Assembly (NCBI RefSeq): GCF_022347205.1
Contig: NZ_JAKRNE010000016.1
Location: 1-44,591, forward strand
DNA from: Corynebacterium sp. ACRPO
GTDB lineage: Bacteria; Actinomycetota; Actinomycetes; Mycobacteriales; Mycobacteriaceae
Direction of reading: 5' to 3'
Length of the DNA: 44,591 bases
The notes under the pieces are model-generated. The model was not told the DNA's origin, searched no databases, and saw nothing but the letters and a program-made list of their open reading frames with translations. This document shows positions 36,912 through 44,473 of this stretch, in pieces. Both the position numbers and the translations under genes were made by a program. Numbering within the stretch: the stretch's first letter is position 1; each line of letters begins with the position of its first letter.

Positions 36912-38123
36912 ATGTCTCCGGAGCATTCCATCGACATATTCCTTGGGTTAGACGTCGGCAAATCTGAACACCACGCCTGCGCCTTAGACCGTGATGGCAA
37001 CAAGGTCTTCGACAAACCGTTGCCTCAACTCGAATCCGAACTAGCAGGCGTTTTTCACCAGCTTCAGAAGCTTGGCACCGTGCTCGTGATCGTCGACCAA
37101 CCCAACACCATCGGCGCACTACCGATTGCTGTAGCCCGGGACTGCGGTTGCGAAGTCGGATACCTGCCAGGTCTTGCGATGCGCAAAGCTGCAGATCTCT
37201 ATCCGGGACGTGCAAAAACAGACAAACGCGACGCATTCATCATCGCCGACACCGCCCGCACAATGCCCCACACGCTACGTGCCGTCGACCGCAATGATGA
37301 GGTACTCTCCGCCCTAAAGATGCTGTCCGGCTTCGATGATGACATCGCCCGCGATTGCACTCGCACTGTCAATCGGCTTCGCAGTGTCCTCACCCAGATC
37401 TACCCCAGCCTGGAACGAGTTTTTGCTGGTAGCACCCTGACTCGCACGCCGATCCTGGAATTATTGATCCATTACAAGGGACCGCAGGGGCTAAAAAGAG
37501 CCGGATACCAACGAGTGTTGAACTGGATGATCAAGCGCACACGTAAAGACCCCACCCCGCTGGTAGACGACATTTTTACAGCGCTGAAAGCTCAAACAGT
37601 CACCGTGCCTGGAAGCGATGCCGCCGAGTTAGTAATTCCTCAACTGGCTGCAAACATCCAGGCCCTCAAAGAGCAACGAAACACCATTGCTGAGCAGGTT
37701 GAAGAGATGCTCGCTGATTTCCCTCTTTGTGAGGTCTTGATGAGTATGCCCGGAGTCGGCATCAAGACCGCAGCGCAGATCCTTCTTGCGATCGGTGATG
37801 GCTCCGACTTCGCTAGTGCTGGCCACTTAGCTGCTTATGCTGGAATAGCACCCGTGACTAGACGATCCGGTTCGTCGATCAGAGGTGAATTCCCGGCACG
37901 GTCAGGCAATAAACGACTGAAAAACGCCTTGTTCTACTCCGCATTCGCAGTTATCCGCAGCCACGAACCGTCACGGCGGTATTACGAACGCAAACGCGCT
38001 GAAGGAAAACGCCACAACGCAGCAGTCATCTGCCTGGCACGACGCCGATGCAATGTCATCTACGCGATGCTGAAAAACAAGGAGTTCTTCCGCGAAATCC
38101 CGCCACGCCCCGTCGCCGCATAA
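36912..38123 (+). CDS. IS110-family transposase, copy 1
   Basis: The product has 403 residues with an AGGAG just before the ATG. The N-terminal RuvC-like DEDD domain shows Asp14 (FLGLDVGKSEH), Asp104 and Asp107 (KTDKRDA). The second acidic position, normally Glu, is Asp62 in VIVDQPNTIG. The C-terminal Transposase_20 domain has MSMPGVGIKTAAQILLAIGD, AAYAGIAPV and the serine motif RRSGSSIRG (Ser319-Ser322), which carries the nucleophile. It reads KRTRKDPTP where copy 2 reads KRTRNVPTP. Both copies look intact. Confidence 0.95.
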   Translation: MSPEHSIDIFLGLDVGKSEHHACALDRDGNKVFDKPLPQLESELAGVFHQLQKLGTVLVIVDQPNTIGALPIAVARDCGCEVGYLPGLAMRKAADLYPGRAKTDKRDAFIIADTARTMPHTLRAVDRNDEVLSALKMLSGFDDDIARDCTRTVNRLRSVLTQIYPSLERVFAGSTLTRTPILELLIHYKGPQGLKRAGYQRVLNWMIKRTRKDPTPLVDDIFTALKAQTVTVPGSDAAELVIPQLAANIQALKEQRNTIAEQVEEMLADFPLCEVLMSMPGVGIKTAAQILLAIGDGSDFASAGHLAAYAGIAPVTRRSGSSIRGEFPARSGNKRLKNALFYSAFAVIRSHEPSRRYYERKRAEGKRHNAAVICLARRRCNVIYAMLKNKEFFREIPPRPVAA

Positions 38124-38266
38124 AGCCCCAAAGACGAAGCCGACCAGCACACGCTGGCCGGCTCCTAGGCACGCCTAAGAAACTACTCCCAAGACTGTGC
38201 TCGTCAACATCGGTCTGGCACTTGACAAAAACATAGGGACACCCCCCAACACCACCCCACCCCAAA

Positions 38267-38312
38267 GTTCAATACATTGAATTTGGTGATTCATTGAACT
38301 GAACGCTATTCT
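38267..38312 (+). promoter_or_regulatory. MntR-like operators and promoter of the manganese importer
   Basis: GTTCAATACATTGAAT (38267-38282) contains the perfect palindrome TTCAAT-AC-ATTGAA and closely matches the MntR site I recall from C. glutamicum (GTTCAATGCGTTGAAC core). A second, partial site, ATTCATTGAACTGAAC, lies at 38289-38304. Between and beside them TTGGTG (38283-38288) and TATTCT (38307-38312) are 18 bases apart. The predicted start falls at the ATG of the ATPase gene, so the message is probably leaderless. Confidence 0.6.
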
Positions 38313-38320
38313 TGGCTGCC

Positions 38321-39130
38321 ATGAGTATTAGCGTCCAGAACTTGAGCGTGAGCTACGGCGCGAACTCCGCGATTCGGAACATCAGCTTCACCCTCGACTC
38401 CCCCGGCATGCACGGCATCATCGGCCCCAACGGCTCAGGCAAATCCACCCTCATGAAGGCGATGCTCCAGATCCTGGACAAACACAACGTCCACGGCACA
38501 GGCCCCACCGGCGCCCCTGCCGGCTACCCCGTCACCCTCGACGGCAAGGCCCCCGCCGAGCAGCGCCGCGCAATCGCTTATATCGAGCAGCGCTCTGACC
38601 TCGACCGCAACTTCCCCACCAGCGTCTTCGACACCGTCCTGATGGGCACTTACCCGCGCCTGGGTCTTTTCCACCGCCCCGGCAAGGCCGAACGCGAAGC
38701 AGCCACCCAGGCTCTCAAGGACGTCGACATGTGGGACTTTCGCCACCGCCACATCAGCGAACTCTCGGGCGGACAGTTCCAGCGCGTCCTCTTTGCCCGC
38801 GCCATCGTCCAGGACGCGGAGTACATCTTCCTGGACGAGCCCTTCGTCGGCATCGACGTCCCCAGCGAGAAGACGATCGTGACCCTGCTGCGGCAGATGG
38901 CGGACGCGGGCAAGCACGTCGTCGTCGTGCACCACGACATGAACACGGTGCGCGGCTACTACAACGACCTCATCGTCCTCAACGGCGAGCTCGTCGCGGC
39001 GGGTCCCACCGAGGAGGTCTTCGTCCCCGACGTGCTGCAGAAGGCCTTCGGCGCGCTCGTCATCCGCGAGCCGTCAGCACCAGCCCACCCCACGCCACGG
39101 CAGGCAGCCCTCCAGGAGGAGACAGCATGA
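38321..39130 (+). CDS. Manganese/zinc-type ABC transporter ATPase
   Basis: The product has 269 residues from the ATG at 38321; an upstream TTG is in frame but lies in the -10 box. Walker A is GPNGSGKST (35-43), the Q-loop is AYIEQRSDLD, the signature is LSGGQFQRVLFARAI, Walker B is YIFLDEPFVGID and the switch is VVVHHDMNTV. Together with a permease of the ABC-3 class and a cluster A-I binding protein it forms a manganese or zinc importer. There is no Shine-Dalgarno sequence, which fits leaderless translation. The stop overlaps the next ATG (ATGA). Confidence 0.92.
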   Translation: MSISVQNLSVSYGANSAIRNISFTLDSPGMHGIIGPNGSGKSTLMKAMLQILDKHNVHGTGPTGAPAGYPVTLDGKAPAEQRRAIAYIEQRSDLDRNFPTSVFDTVLMGTYPRLGLFHRPGKAEREAATQALKDVDMWDFRHRHISELSGGQFQRVLFARAIVQDAEYIFLDEPFVGIDVPSEKTIVTLLRQMADAGKHVVVVHHDMNTVRGYYNDLIVLNGELVAAGPTEEVFVPDVLQKAFGALVIREPSAPAHPTPRQAALQEETA

Positions 39131-40893
39131 TCGCGGAGTTCCTCGACTCACTACTCAGCCACGGCTACCTGCAAAACGCGCTGATCACCTCGGTGATCGT
39201 GGGCGTGGCCTGCGGCATCGTCGGCAGCTTCATCGTGCTGCGCGGCATGGCCCTGATCGGCGACGCCATCTCGCACGCCGTACTACCGGGGGTCGCGGCC
39301 TCCTACCTGCTCGGCACGAACCTCTTCCTCGGGGCGGTGGTCGCGGGTCTACTCGCCACACTGGCGATCGGGCTGATCGGCGAACGCTCCACTGTGAAGA
39401 ACGATTCGGCGATCGGCATCGTCTTTTCCACCTTCTTCGCGATCGGCGTGCTGCTCATGGCGAAAGCGCAGACGGCGACGGATCTGACGGAGATCCTCTT
39501 CGGCAACGTCCTGACCGTTCAGGACGCCGACCGCAACCTCTCGATCGGTATTGCCGCTGCCGTGCTGATTCTCACGCTGGTCTTTTACAAGGAGCTCAAG
39601 CTCAGCACCTTCGACCCCGTCATGGCGCAGTCGGCTGGCGTGCCCGTGCGGGCAATCCACTACGGGCTGATGGTGGTGCTCACGCTGGTGACGGTCATTT
39701 CCCTGCAGACGGTGGGCGTGATCCTGGTGGTCTCCCTGCTGATTACTCCGGCGTCGGCGGCGTACCTGCTGACGAACCGGCTGGGAGTGATGATCGGGCT
39801 TTCAGTGGCGATCTCGGCGCTCAGCTCCGTAGTGGGGCTGTTCCTGAGCTATAGCTACAACGTGTCCTCCGGCGTGACGATCGTGCTGACCGCCAGCGCG
39901 CTGTTCCTGCTGGCTTTCCTCTTCGCGCCAGGCAAGGGACTGATTGCTCGCTCGCTGGGCAATAAGCCACTGGCCGCGCTGTTGGCCCTCCTGGTGGGCG
40001 GTGCCCTCGTGTTCGGGGCCGTGACCTTCTCGACGGAGGAGAAGGCAGACGGTGAGCAGCTGAACGTCGTCACCACCTTCACGCTGCTGGCGGACCTGGT
40101 GGAGGAGATCGGCGGCGAGGCGGTGGACGTCCATAACCTCGTGCCGACCGGCACGGACCCGCACGACTACGACCCCCTGCCCGCGGACCTGGATGCGACG
40201 AGCGACGCCGACCTGCTGTTCTACAACGGGCTGAACCTCGAGGGCGGTGAGCACGGCTGGCTCGCGAAACTGAAAAACACCGCGGGCCTGGACGATTCCC
40301 AGATGGTCGAGGCCACCAAGGGCGTGGAACCGAAGTACCTCAAGGACGAAAAGGGCAATCAGGAGATCAACCCGCACGCCTTCCTGGACCCGACCGTCGG
40401 CATCGCGATGGCCGAGAACGTGACCGCGGCGCTGGCCGAGGCCCTGCCCGAGCGTGCCGAGCACATCGAGGAGAAGGGGGCGGAGTACAAGGCCATGCTG
40501 GAGAGCATCGACGCCGACTACCGCGAGCAGATCGGTGCGCTGCCGAAGGAGGATCGTGTGCTCGTGGCCAGTGAACATGCCTTCCAATACATGGTCGACA
40601 CCTACGGCATGGAGCAGCTGTATATCTGGCAGATCGACACGGATGAAAACGGCTCCCCCGCGCAGATCGGACACCTCGTGCGCCAGCTGAAGGACAAGCG
40701 CCCGAAGCACCTGTTCGTGGAGTCGAACGTGGATACGCGCCCCATGAAGACCGTCTCGAAGGAGGCCGGGATTCCGATCTTCGACGAGCCACTGCACTCC
40801 GATGAGCTCGGCAAGCCGGGCACGGTCGCGGGAACCTACGAGGATTTCCTGCGCAGCAACTTGAAGACCATGATCGCGGGGCTGAAGCGCTAA
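39127..40893 (+). CDS. Fused ABC-3 permease and metal-binding protein
   Basis: The product has 588 residues in two domains. Residues 1 to about 278 are an ABC-3 permease (GSFIVLRGMALIGDAISHAV). A further membrane helix (about 281-299) leads to a complete cluster A-I solute-binding domain (about 303-588). The likely metal ligands are His346 (GTDPHDYDP), His417 (INPHAFLDP), Glu483 (VASEHAFQYM) and Asp553 (PIFDEPLHSDE). Glu rather than His at the third position resembles manganese-binding PsaA. The start overlaps the ATPase stop. No separate binding-protein gene is present, so the fusion replaces it. Confidence 0.9.
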   Translation: MIAEFLDSLLSHGYLQNALITSVIVGVACGIVGSFIVLRGMALIGDAISHAVLPGVAASYLLGTNLFLGAVVAGLLATLAIGLIGERSTVKNDSAIGIVFSTFFAIGVLLMAKAQTATDLTEILFGNVLTVQDADRNLSIGIAAAVLILTLVFYKELKLSTFDPVMAQSAGVPVRAIHYGLMVVLTLVTVISLQTVGVILVVSLLITPASAAYLLTNRLGVMIGLSVAISALSSVVGLFLSYSYNVSSGVTIVLTASALFLLAFLFAPGKGLIARSLGNKPLAALLALLVGGALVFGAVTFSTEEKADGEQLNVVTTFTLLADLVEEIGGEAVDVHNLVPTGTDPHDYDPLPADLDATSDADLLFYNGLNLEGGEHGWLAKLKNTAGLDDSQMVEATKGVEPKYLKDEKGNQEINPHAFLDPTVGIAMAENVTAALAEALPERAEHIEEKGAEYKAMLESIDADYREQIGALPKEDRVLVASEHAFQYMVDTYGMEQLYIWQIDTDENGSPAQIGHLVRQLKDKRPKHLFVESNVDTRPMKTVSKEAGIPIFDEPLHSDELGKPGTVAGTYEDFLRSNLKTMIAGLKR

Positions 40894-40898
40894 AACGC

Positions 40899-40942
40899 GA
40901 ATGCTCGAGGCCCACATGCGTTGGGCTTCCCCGGTCGCATTC
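40899..40942 (+). terminator. Hairpin at the end of the manganese operon
   Basis: GAATGC (40899-40904) pairs with GCATTC (40937-40942), and inside it GCCCA (40910-40914) pairs with TGGGC (40922-40926). The last base is the first base of IS110 copy 2, so the element lies at the foot of the stem. Confidence 0.5.
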
Positions 40943-41184
40943 CCGTTACCTTGTGAGTGTCCCCGATAATGGGGATAGTCGCTGGTCCCGGTATGGCTTA
41001 CCTGCCCTGTAGTTTCCATAATCCGGGGGGTGTTGCCGCCGGGTGCCAGGACTTTCGATGACAGCTGATAGGGACACGGCCAGTTTTAAACTAGGTCTCT
41101 TTGTAACGTGGGTGCTTGCAACGAAGGTCATGACACCAGCGACTGGAACAACGCCATACCCATCTCGTTTTCTAGGAGCTCATC
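40942..41184 (+). ncRNA. Candidate bridge-RNA region, IS110 copy 2
   Basis: Identical, as far as I can see, to the left non-coding end of copy 1. The left flanks differ between the copies (GATG against CATT before CCCGTT), so the target loops can be compared with two real insertion sites. Confidence 0.45.
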
Positions 41185-42396
41185 ATGTCTCCGGAGCATT
41201 CCATCGACATATTCCTTGGGTTAGACGTCGGCAAATCTGAACACCACGCCTGCGCCTTAGACCGTGATGGCAACAAGGTCTTCGACAAACCGTTGCCTCA
41301 ACTCGAATCCGAACTAGCAGGCGTTTTTCACCAGCTTCAGAAGCTTGGCACCGTGCTCGTGATCGTCGACCAACCCAACACCATCGGCGCACTACCGATT
41401 GCTGTAGCCCGGGACTGCGGTTGCGAAGTCGGATACCTGCCAGGTCTTGCGATGCGCAAAGCTGCAGATCTCTATCCGGGACGTGCAAAAACAGACAAAC
41501 GCGACGCATTCATCATCGCCGACACCGCCCGCACAATGCCCCACACGCTACGTGCCGTCGACCGCAATGATGAGGTACTCTCCGCCCTAAAGATGCTGTC
41601 CGGCTTCGATGATGACATCGCCCGCGATTGCACTCGCACTGTCAATCGGCTTCGCAGTGTCCTCACCCAGATCTACCCCAGCCTGGAACGAGTTTTTGCT
41701 GGTAGCACCCTGACTCGCACGCCGATCCTGGAATTATTGATCCATTACAAGGGACCGCAGGGGCTAAAAAGAGCCGGATACCAACGAGTGTTGAACTGGA
41801 TGATCAAGCGCACACGTAATGTCCCCACCCCGCTGGTAGACGACATTTTTACAGCGCTGAAAGCTCAATCAGTCACCGTGCCTGGAAGCGATGCCGCCGA
41901 GTTAGTAATTCCTCAACTGGCTGCAAACATCCAGGCCCTCAAAGAGCAACGAAACACCATTGCTGAGCAGGTTGAAGAGATGCTCGCTGATTTCCCTCTT
42001 TGTGAGGTCTTGATGAGTATGCCCGGAGTCGGCATCAAGACCGCAGCGCAGATCCTTCTTGCGATCGGTGATGGCTCCGACTTCGCTAGTGCTGGCCACT
42101 TAGCTGCTTATGCTGGAATAGCACCCGTGACTAGACGATCCGGTTCGTCGATCAGAGGTGAATTCCCGGCACGGTCAGGCAATAAACGACTGAAAAACGC
42201 CTTGTTCTACTCCGCATTCGCAGTTATCCGCAGCCACGAACCGTCACGGCGGTATTACGAACGCAAACGCGCTGAAGGAAAACGCCACAACGCAGCAGTC
42301 ATCTGCCTGGCACGACGCCGATGCAATGTCATCTACGCGATGCTGAAAAACAAGGAGTTCTTCCGCGAAATCCCGCCACGCCCCGTCGCCGCATAA
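41185..42396 (+). CDS. IS110-family transposase, copy 2
   Basis: This is the same 403-residue transposase as copy 1, apart from Asn-Val for Lys-Asp after KRTR (residues 212-213) and Ser for Thr in AQSVTV (residue 229). All catalytic positions (Asp14, Asp62, Asp104, Asp107 and the Ser319-Ser322 cluster) are kept. It is probably active or was until recently. Confidence 0.95.
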   Translation: MSPEHSIDIFLGLDVGKSEHHACALDRDGNKVFDKPLPQLESELAGVFHQLQKLGTVLVIVDQPNTIGALPIAVARDCGCEVGYLPGLAMRKAADLYPGRAKTDKRDAFIIADTARTMPHTLRAVDRNDEVLSALKMLSGFDDDIARDCTRTVNRLRSVLTQIYPSLERVFAGSTLTRTPILELLIHYKGPQGLKRAGYQRVLNWMIKRTRNVPTPLVDDIFTALKAQSVTVPGSDAAELVIPQLAANIQALKEQRNTIAEQVEEMLADFPLCEVLMSMPGVGIKTAAQILLAIGDGSDFASAGHLAAYAGIAPVTRRSGSSIRGEFPARSGNKRLKNALFYSAFAVIRSHEPSRRYYERKRAEGKRHNAAVICLARRRCNVIYAMLKNKEFFREIPPRPVAA

Positions 42397-42522
42397 AGCC
42401 CCAAAGACGAAGCCGACCAGCACACGCTGGCCGGCTCCTAGGCACGCCTAAGAAACTACTCCCAAGACTGTGCTCGTCAACATCGGTCTGGCACTTGACA
42501 AAAACATAGGGACACCCCCCAA

Positions 42523-42797
42523 TGCAGCAGTATTTGCCCAGCCCATCGCCTGCTGCGCTGCGCCGACAACCTGAACGGAACTAGCTCAAAGAATTGGCTC
42601 TAGTGTCGCGCACGTTGGGACGGTTGCGTAGTAGAAGCTACCTAGCCGGTGTTTCCTAGCGCACCGTCGGCCGTACTGATTATCCCAACGACTAGGACTT
42701 CACTTACACCGTATACGCCCAGTCAGCCGGACTGGAAGCTGGCAAATCTAACCCCCACCGACACGCCGAACCAGACACACATTTTGACCCTTAACCC
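42523..42797. other. Non-coding junction right of IS110 copy 2
   Basis: No convincing gene. ATGCAGCAGTATTTGCCC at 42522 opens only a 20-codon frame. The stretch looks like remnants of an older insertion and ends with the right copy of the 27-bp inverted repeat. The aminotransferase homology starts at the very next base. Confidence 0.5.
42771..42797 (-). repeat. Right copy of the 27-bp imperfect inverted repeat
   Basis: Reads CCAGACACACATTTTGACCC followed by TTAACCC; it matches the reverse complement of 36404-36430 at 25 of 27 positions. It directly abuts the truncated aminotransferase gene. Confidence 0.7.
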
Positions 42798-43482
42798 ACC
42801 GATAAGACTGCCATGGTCATCATCAATACTCCGCACAACCCGACTGGATCGGTCTTCTCCCGCGCCGCGCTCACCGCGCTTGCCGAGCTCTGCGTGGAGA
42901 AGGATCTCCTCGTCTTGGCCGACGAGGTCTACGAGAACCTCACCTTCGGCGATGCTGAACACGTCCATATCGCCTCCCTACCGGGTATGAGCAAGCGCAC
43001 CATCACGGTCTCCTCCGCCGCTAAGTCCTTCAACTGCACCGGGTGGAAGACTGGCTGGGCCATTGCGGCTCCTAAGCTTCTCGACGGCGTCATCAAAGCC
43101 AAGCAATTCACCACCTTCGTCTCCACCACGCCATTCCAGCCCGCCGTGGCCCATGCTCTACGTTATGAACAGGAATGGCTGGACGGCATGGTGGATGAAC
43201 TTGCAGAGTGCCGCAGCATCCTCGTGGAAGGCCTCAAGCAGCTTGGTTTCCACGTACATGACACCGGCGGTACCTACTACGTGGTTGCCGATATCTCCTC
43301 CACCGGCATGACCGGCGTGGACTTCTGCATGCAGCTGCCCGTAACCAAAGGTGTTGCCGCCATCCCCGCTGGCCGCCTTCACGGACAACCCTGAGCCATG
43401 GCAGCACAAAGTGCGCTTTGCCTTCTGCAAGCGCCCTGAAGTCATCCGTGAAGCAGTATGGCGTCTAACTGCTGACTCCTAA
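42798..43482 (+). pseudogene. Type I aminotransferase, 5'-truncated and frameshifted
   Basis: Homology begins with DKTAMVIINTPHNPTGSVFS, the middle of a class I/II aminotransferase, so roughly the first 150-170 residues are missing. The PLP lysine motif SSAAKSFNCTGWKTGW is present. After VTKGVAAIP the frame breaks: the in-frame reading ends early, while the +1 frame continues as AFTDNPEPWQHKVRFAF and on to the family C-terminus, stopping at 43482. One extra base near 43365-43372 explains this. It resembles the methionine/kynurenine-type aminotransferases. It cannot give an active enzyme. Confidence 0.88.
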
Positions 43483-43559
43483 GAATTCGGGCTCCTAAGC
43501 ATGCCTCCCCTGTCCTGCGCGTTCTTGTCTTTAACGGCTTTCAGCCCCTACATTCCGGT

Positions 43560-44171
43560 CTAGCCATTAGGAGAACCGGGTTCTACAATCAGCGCGAGTC
43601 CCGAAGCAAGGTCTGCCAGCAACTGCTTCGACGAGTCCACAGGAGCATTGAGGTAGTCGATCGTCAGCCCGTTGACCAGTGCAGTGACAAGACGAGCACC
43701 TTGCTCAGGCGACAGTCCTCGGGCCAACTTTCCGAAACGTTGCGCGGCTTCGAGACCTTCAGACACGCGCGCCCGAAACTTCGTCACCTCGGCGTCGTAT
43801 AAGTCAGCCAGCCATTCGCGCGTCGAGGCAGCAGCTCCCACTATGACCCACACAGCGGAATCTTCGCGCTGGACAGGTCCAATTGGCAAAAGTTCAGCCA
43901 AGCGACCGTGGAAGACCGCGTGAAAATCCGTCGCATCGGTTTGGGTAAGGGCCCGCGATTCCTGGCGCTGCAACGACCTGACAAAAGCTTTCGCGATGAT
44001 GTCGTCCCGTTTACCCATCTGGTACTGGACAGTCCCAGGTGCGACGCCGGCCTCAGTGGCGACATTGCGCACGCTCAGGGCATCGAGGCCCTGGCTGACC
44101 ATCACTCGAATGGCAGCATCAGCGATCACTGCGGCGGTGCCGGTGATGGTTGTGTTGCGATCAACGGACAT
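43560..44171 (-). CDS. TetR-family transcriptional regulator
   Basis: The product has 203 residues. The N-terminal helix-turn-helix reads LSVRNVATEAGVAPGTVQYQ followed by MGKRDDII, typical of TetR regulators. The C-terminal domain is helical, as expected for ligand binding and dimerisation, and has a TetR_C-like end (VNGLTIDYLNAP). The ligand is unknown. It diverges from a small membrane-protein gene across 182 bases holding a strong inverted repeat, so it probably represses itself and that gene. That target is now interrupted. Confidence 0.9.
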   Translation of the reverse strand: MSVDRNTTITGTAAVIADAAIRVMVSQGLDALSVRNVATEAGVAPGTVQYQMGKRDDIIAKAFVRSLQRQESRALTQTDATDFHAVFHGRLAELLPIGPVQREDSAVWVIVGAAASTREWLADLYDAEVTKFRARVSEGLEAAQRFGKLARGLSPEQGARLVTALVNGLTIDYLNAPVDSSKQLLADLASGLALIVEPGSPNG

Positions 44172-44242
44172 GGAGCTCCAATCTTCCGTAGCTCAGATGT
44201 GATGAGCCATTAATGAGTGTAGTTGCGCTCACGCATTGCGCC

Positions 44243-44284
44243 TCATACAATCGTACCAAGCGCGCAATTAATACGAACGTATGA
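44243..44284. promoter_or_regulatory. Operator-like inverted repeats between the divergent genes
   Basis: Bases 44243-44255 and 44272-44284 are inverted complements at 11 of 13 positions, with 16 bases between. The right arm contains the perfect palindrome ATACG-AA-CGTAT (44271-44282). It is the best candidate binding site of the adjacent TetR regulator. Confidence 0.55.
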
Positions 44285-44353
44285 CGCGGGATTGAGGCCT
44301 TTCACGAAGCTGAGGTCAATCTCCTTGCTAACACCCGACTACCGGAGAACTCC

Positions 44354-44473
44354 ATGTCAGACTTTCTTCCCCTTGCCGGCCTTGCACTCGTAGATAGTCT
44401 GAGTGCAGGAACCCTTGTCATTCCTATCGCCCTGATTGTTATCTGGCGACGAGTACGTTTAGGCCTATTGTGA
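44354..44473 (+). pseudogene. N-terminal fragment of a GAP/LysE-like membrane transporter
   Basis: MSDFLPLAGLALVDSLSAGT and then LVIPIALIVIWRRVR resemble the first helix of GAP/LysE-like exporters (ALVDSLNPGT pattern). A GGAG stands 6 bases before the ATG. After 39 codons the frame runs into the end of an IS3-family element and stops at its first bases. The rest of the gene is presumably beyond the IS, outside the window. Confidence 0.6.

Larger units (their letters stand above)
36669..38249 (+). mobile_element. IS110-family insertion sequence, copy 1
   Basis: A 1581-bp segment repeated in the same orientation at 40942-42522; I see three base differences (37547, 37549 and 37596). It begins CCCGTTACC and ends ACCCCCCAA, with no terminal inverted repeats, as usual for IS110. 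GTGTCCC (36684-36690) and GGGACAC (38236-38242) form a short subterminal inverted repeat. The 243-base left non-coding end is longer than the right (126 bases). Confidence 0.9.
40942..42522 (+). mobile_element. IS110-family insertion sequence, copy 2
   Basis: This is the same 1581 bp as copy 1, offset by 4273 bases and in the same direction. The two copies enclose 2692 bases (38250-40941) holding only the manganese importer. No target duplication is visible beyond the shared ends. Confidence 0.9.

Noticed and set aside
38731..39126. Extension of the permease fusion into the ATPase gene
   Set aside because: It lies out of frame over the ATPase coding region; the ATGA overlap at 39127 is the natural start.
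36669..42522. Direct repeats as a CRISPR array
   Set aside because: The repeats are two whole IS110 copies 4.3 kb apart. No short regularly spaced repeats occur in the window, and the HEPN protein has the Abi_2 architecture with a single R-X4-H motif, not Cas13.
36404..42797. Simple transposon with target duplication
   Set aside because: The bases outside the two 27-bp repeats do not match each other, so a single clean transposition is not supported.
42649..42990. 113-codon frame across the IS/aminotransferase junction
   Set aside because: It overlaps the inverted repeat and the true aminotransferase frame in another phase, and its composition is not protein-like.
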